64,000 nt of DNA, taken from Candidatus Desulfarcum epimagneticum. GTDB lineage: Bacteria > Desulfobacterota > Desulfobacteria > Desulfobacterales > CR-1. Of the stretch, positions 62,085 through 64,000 are shown in pieces. The notes under the pieces were generated by a model. That model did no database searches and had not been told where the DNA came from. It saw only the letters and a list, made by a program, of their open reading frames with translations. Numbering within the stretch: position 1 is the stretch's first letter; every line of letters begins with the position of its first letter. Position numbers and translations under genes: made by a program. The DNA lies in the NCBI GenBank assembly GCA_900659855.1, contig CAACVI010000012.1, positions 382,532 to 446,531 on the forward strand. The letters run 5' to 3'.

Positions 62085-63940
62085 AAGACACCCCATTCCA
62101 TCTTTATAATCTGCTTGAAAACCGCGCGGAAAAAGCGCCGGACGCCCCCGCCATCATGGCGCCGGGGCAAGACGCCCTGTCATTCCGACAACTTTTTGAG
62201 CGCCTGTCGCGCGGGATCAAATCGTTGAACGAGATGGGGATCGGCCGAAAGGACCGGGCGGCGATTGTTCTGCCCAACGGCCCGGAAATGGCCGCGGCTT
62301 TTTTGACCGCGGCCTCATGCGCGGTCTGCGCGCCGCTCAATCCCCAATACCGGGAGGACGAATTCTCTTTTTATCTTTCCGATATCGGCGCCGACGTCCT
62401 GATCATGGAAAAGGGGGCCGACTCGCCAGCCCGACCGGCGGCTGAAAAACAAAATATTCCAGTCGTTTATATTTTGCCCCAAAAAAACAAAGGGGCCGGC
62501 GCGTTTTGTCTTGAGGGAGACCCTGTCAAAAAATCGACTTCAAAAGGGCCTTGCCGGCATGACGACATCGCCCTGCTCCTTCACACTTCGGGCACGACAT
62601 CGCGTCCCAAAATCGTCCCCCTGGCCCATTCGAACCTCTGCGCCTCCGCGCTTCACATCGGGGAATTTTTAAAATTAGGCCCCCGGGACCGCGCTTTGAA
62701 TGTCATGCCTCTTTTTCATATTCACGGGATCGCCGGCGTTTTGCTTTCCTGCCTTTTCGCCGGCGCCGGCATTGTCTGCGCGCCGGGTTTTGACGCCGAA
62801 AACTTTTTTGGCTGGATCCGGGAATTCAGGCCCACATGGTATTCGGCCGTGCCCGCCATGCACCAGTCCGTCCTTTCAAAGGCGCCTGAAAACCAGCGGA
62901 TCATTGAGTCATGCCCATTGAGATTCATCCGCTCATCGTCGGCTTCTTTGCCCCCGGTGGTGATGAAAGCCCTTGAGGCGACCTTCAAGGCGCCCGTGAT
63001 TGAGGCGTACGGCATGACCGAAGCCTCTCACCAGATGGCCTCCAACCCCCTTCCCCCGGCGGCGCGAAAGCCCGGATCCGTCGGCGTGGCCGCCGGAAGC
63101 GAAATCGCCATCATCAATCAAAAGGGGGAAATGGCGCCCGACGGCGTCGCGGGCGAAATCGCGATCCAGGGCCCCAACGTGTTTTCCGGGTATGAAAACA
63201 ACCCCGGGGCCAACGAAAGCGCTTTTACAAACCGATGGTTCCGGACAGGAGACCAGGGATACCTGGACCCTGACGGGTATCTGTTTATCACCGGACGCTT
63301 AAAGGAGATCATCAATCGCGGCGGGGAAAAAGTCTCCCCCCGGGAAATCGATGAGGCTTTGCTGGATCATCCGGATATATGCCAGGCGGTCGCTTTCGCC
63401 GTCTCCCACCCCACCCTCGGGGAGGACATCGTTGCGGCGGCCGTGTTAAAAGACGGCTCCGACGCCACGGAACAGGCCATTCGCCAGTGGCTTTTCACAA
63501 AACTGGCCGGTTTTAAAATACCCAGCCGCTTATTGATTCTGGATGAGATTCCAAAAGGCCCCACAGGAAAAATACAGCGGATCGGCATGGGGGAGAAACT
63601 CGCCGAATATATGGAAACCGCTTTCATCCCCCCCGAAAATCCGGTGGAAAACGTCATCGTCGGCGTTTATTCGGATGTCCTGGGGATTGAGGAAATCGGG
63701 ATCAAAGACAACTTCTTCGGCATGGGCGGGGATTCGATACTCGCGACCCGGATCATATCCCGTCTTCAGGCCATTTTTCGGGTCAACATGCCCGTTGTCG
63801 CCATATTCAGACATCCCACGATCTCCGACATCGCCCCGGAGATAGAGTCGTTGACCGATGAAAAAGTCCTGGCCGAAATTTTCGCGATACTGGCTGAGCT
63901 TGAGGAAAAAGAAAAAACCCCTCAAAAAAGCATGGAATAG
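62081..63940 (+). CDS. AMP-dependent acyl activating enzyme with C-terminal carrier domain
   Basis: A 619-residue protein. The adenylation domain (about 1-515) has the P-loop LLLHTSGTTSRPKIVPLAH, FHIHGIAGVL, the motif YGMTEASHQM, GEIAIQGPNV, TGDQGYLDPDGY and the C-terminal catalytic Lys in PKGPTGKIQRIG. The carrier domain (about 525-600) has DNFFGMGGDSILATRI, with the Ser that takes phosphopantetheine. So it can activate an acid and load it on its own carrier, as in NRPS-like initiation. Its coupling to the lyase gene suggests the lyase makes or trims the acid (inference). Confidence 0.88.
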   Translation: MKDTPFHLYNLLENRAEKAPDAPAIMAPGQDALSFRQLFERLSRGIKSLNEMGIGRKDRAAIVLPNGPEMAAAFLTAASCAVCAPLNPQYREDEFSFYLSDIGADVLIMEKGADSPARPAAEKQNIPVVYILPQKNKGAGAFCLEGDPVKKSTSKGPCRHDDIALLLHTSGTTSRPKIVPLAHSNLCASALHIGEFLKLGPRDRALNVMPLFHIHGIAGVLLSCLFAGAGIVCAPGFDAENFFGWIREFRPTWYSAVPAMHQSVLSKAPENQRIIESCPLRFIRSSSASLPPVVMKALEATFKAPVIEAYGMTEASHQMASNPLPPAARKPGSVGVAAGSEIAIINQKGEMAPDGVAGEIAIQGPNVFSGYENNPGANESAFTNRWFRTGDQGYLDPDGYLFITGRLKEIINRGGEKVSPREIDEALLDHPDICQAVAFAVSHPTLGEDIVAAAVLKDGSDATEQAIRQWLFTKLAGFKIPSRLLILDEIPKGPTGKIQRIGMGEKLAEYMETAFIPPENPVENVIVGVYSDVLGIEEIGIKDNFFGMGGDSILATRIISRLQAIFRVNMPVVAIFRHPTISDIAPEIESLTDEKVLAEIFAILAELEEKEKTPQKSME

Positions 63941-63944
63941 TATT

Positions 63945-64000
63945 TTGGTTTCAAAAAAAAACATTCGAATTCTGGAACAAAGGCTTAAAACAAAAACCGT
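63945..64000 (+). CDS. Possible start of a further gene (partial)
   Basis: After the carrier-domain gene an open frame starts at TTG 63945 (LVSKKNIRILEQRLKTKT) and runs off the window. No ribosome site and no family motif is visible. It may be the next pathway enzyme or non-coding sequence. Confidence 0.25.
   Translation, partial: MVSKKNIRILEQRLKTKT

Overview
The window looks like a chromosomal segment of a Desulfobacterota (deltaproteobacterial, sulfate-reducer-like) bacterium. This is inferred from the GC-rich housekeeping genes, the mlaFD / NtrC-type regulator / pilin layout, the cmk-rpsA-sppA order and the sigma-54 signals; there is no rRNA gene to confirm it. I recognise no tRNA, rRNA or CRISPR array.

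Layout. (1) 1-5300, + strand: the end of an Mla-type ABC ATPase, a long MlaD protein, a membrane histidine kinase and an NtrC-family regulator, then a type IV pilin. Between regulator and pilin lie two identical-arm palindromes 22 bp apart and a near-consensus sigma-54 promoter, so the regulator probably drives the pilin from an enhancer. (2) 5370-32720, mostly - strand: a surface-glycan locus with manC and gmd (GDP-mannose route), two sugar aminotransferases including wecE, glycosyltransferases (one a 1082-residue multi-module protein), two B12-binding radical SAM enzymes, a carbamoyltransferase, an ATP-grasp ligase, an oxidoreductase and large membrane proteins. It is interrupted by two complete insertion sequences (9881-11533 and 11941-13413), two copies of a 158-bp fold-back element, an AT-rich membrane gene in opposite orientation and two gene remnants. 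(3) 32712-49326, mostly - strand: core genes dnaE, guaB, a YciO-like gene (+), sppA, rpsA, cmk, hisC, secA, an M23 peptidase, folD and argC. (4) 49343-55707: a livKHMGF amino-acid importer running into argC, divergent from alanine dehydrogenase. (5) 56035-61185: three tandem paralogues of an AAA-like ATPase fused to a PD-(D/E)XK nuclease domain. Starts are spaced exactly 1704 bp, and the genes are separated by repeated leaders made of 9-bp units plus a GC-rich hairpin. (6) 61251-64000: an isocitrate-lyase/PEP-mutase superfamily enzyme overlapping an adenylating enzyme with a C-terminal carrier domain, apparently the start of a small-molecule pathway that leaves the window.

The most unusual parts are the AAA-nuclease array with its mosaic copies, the sigma-54/enhancer pilin switch, the fold-back element family (one 37-bp derivative sits exactly at a stop codon) and the lyase/adenylation-carrier operon. 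All functions are read from sequence motifs by eye; no database search was run.
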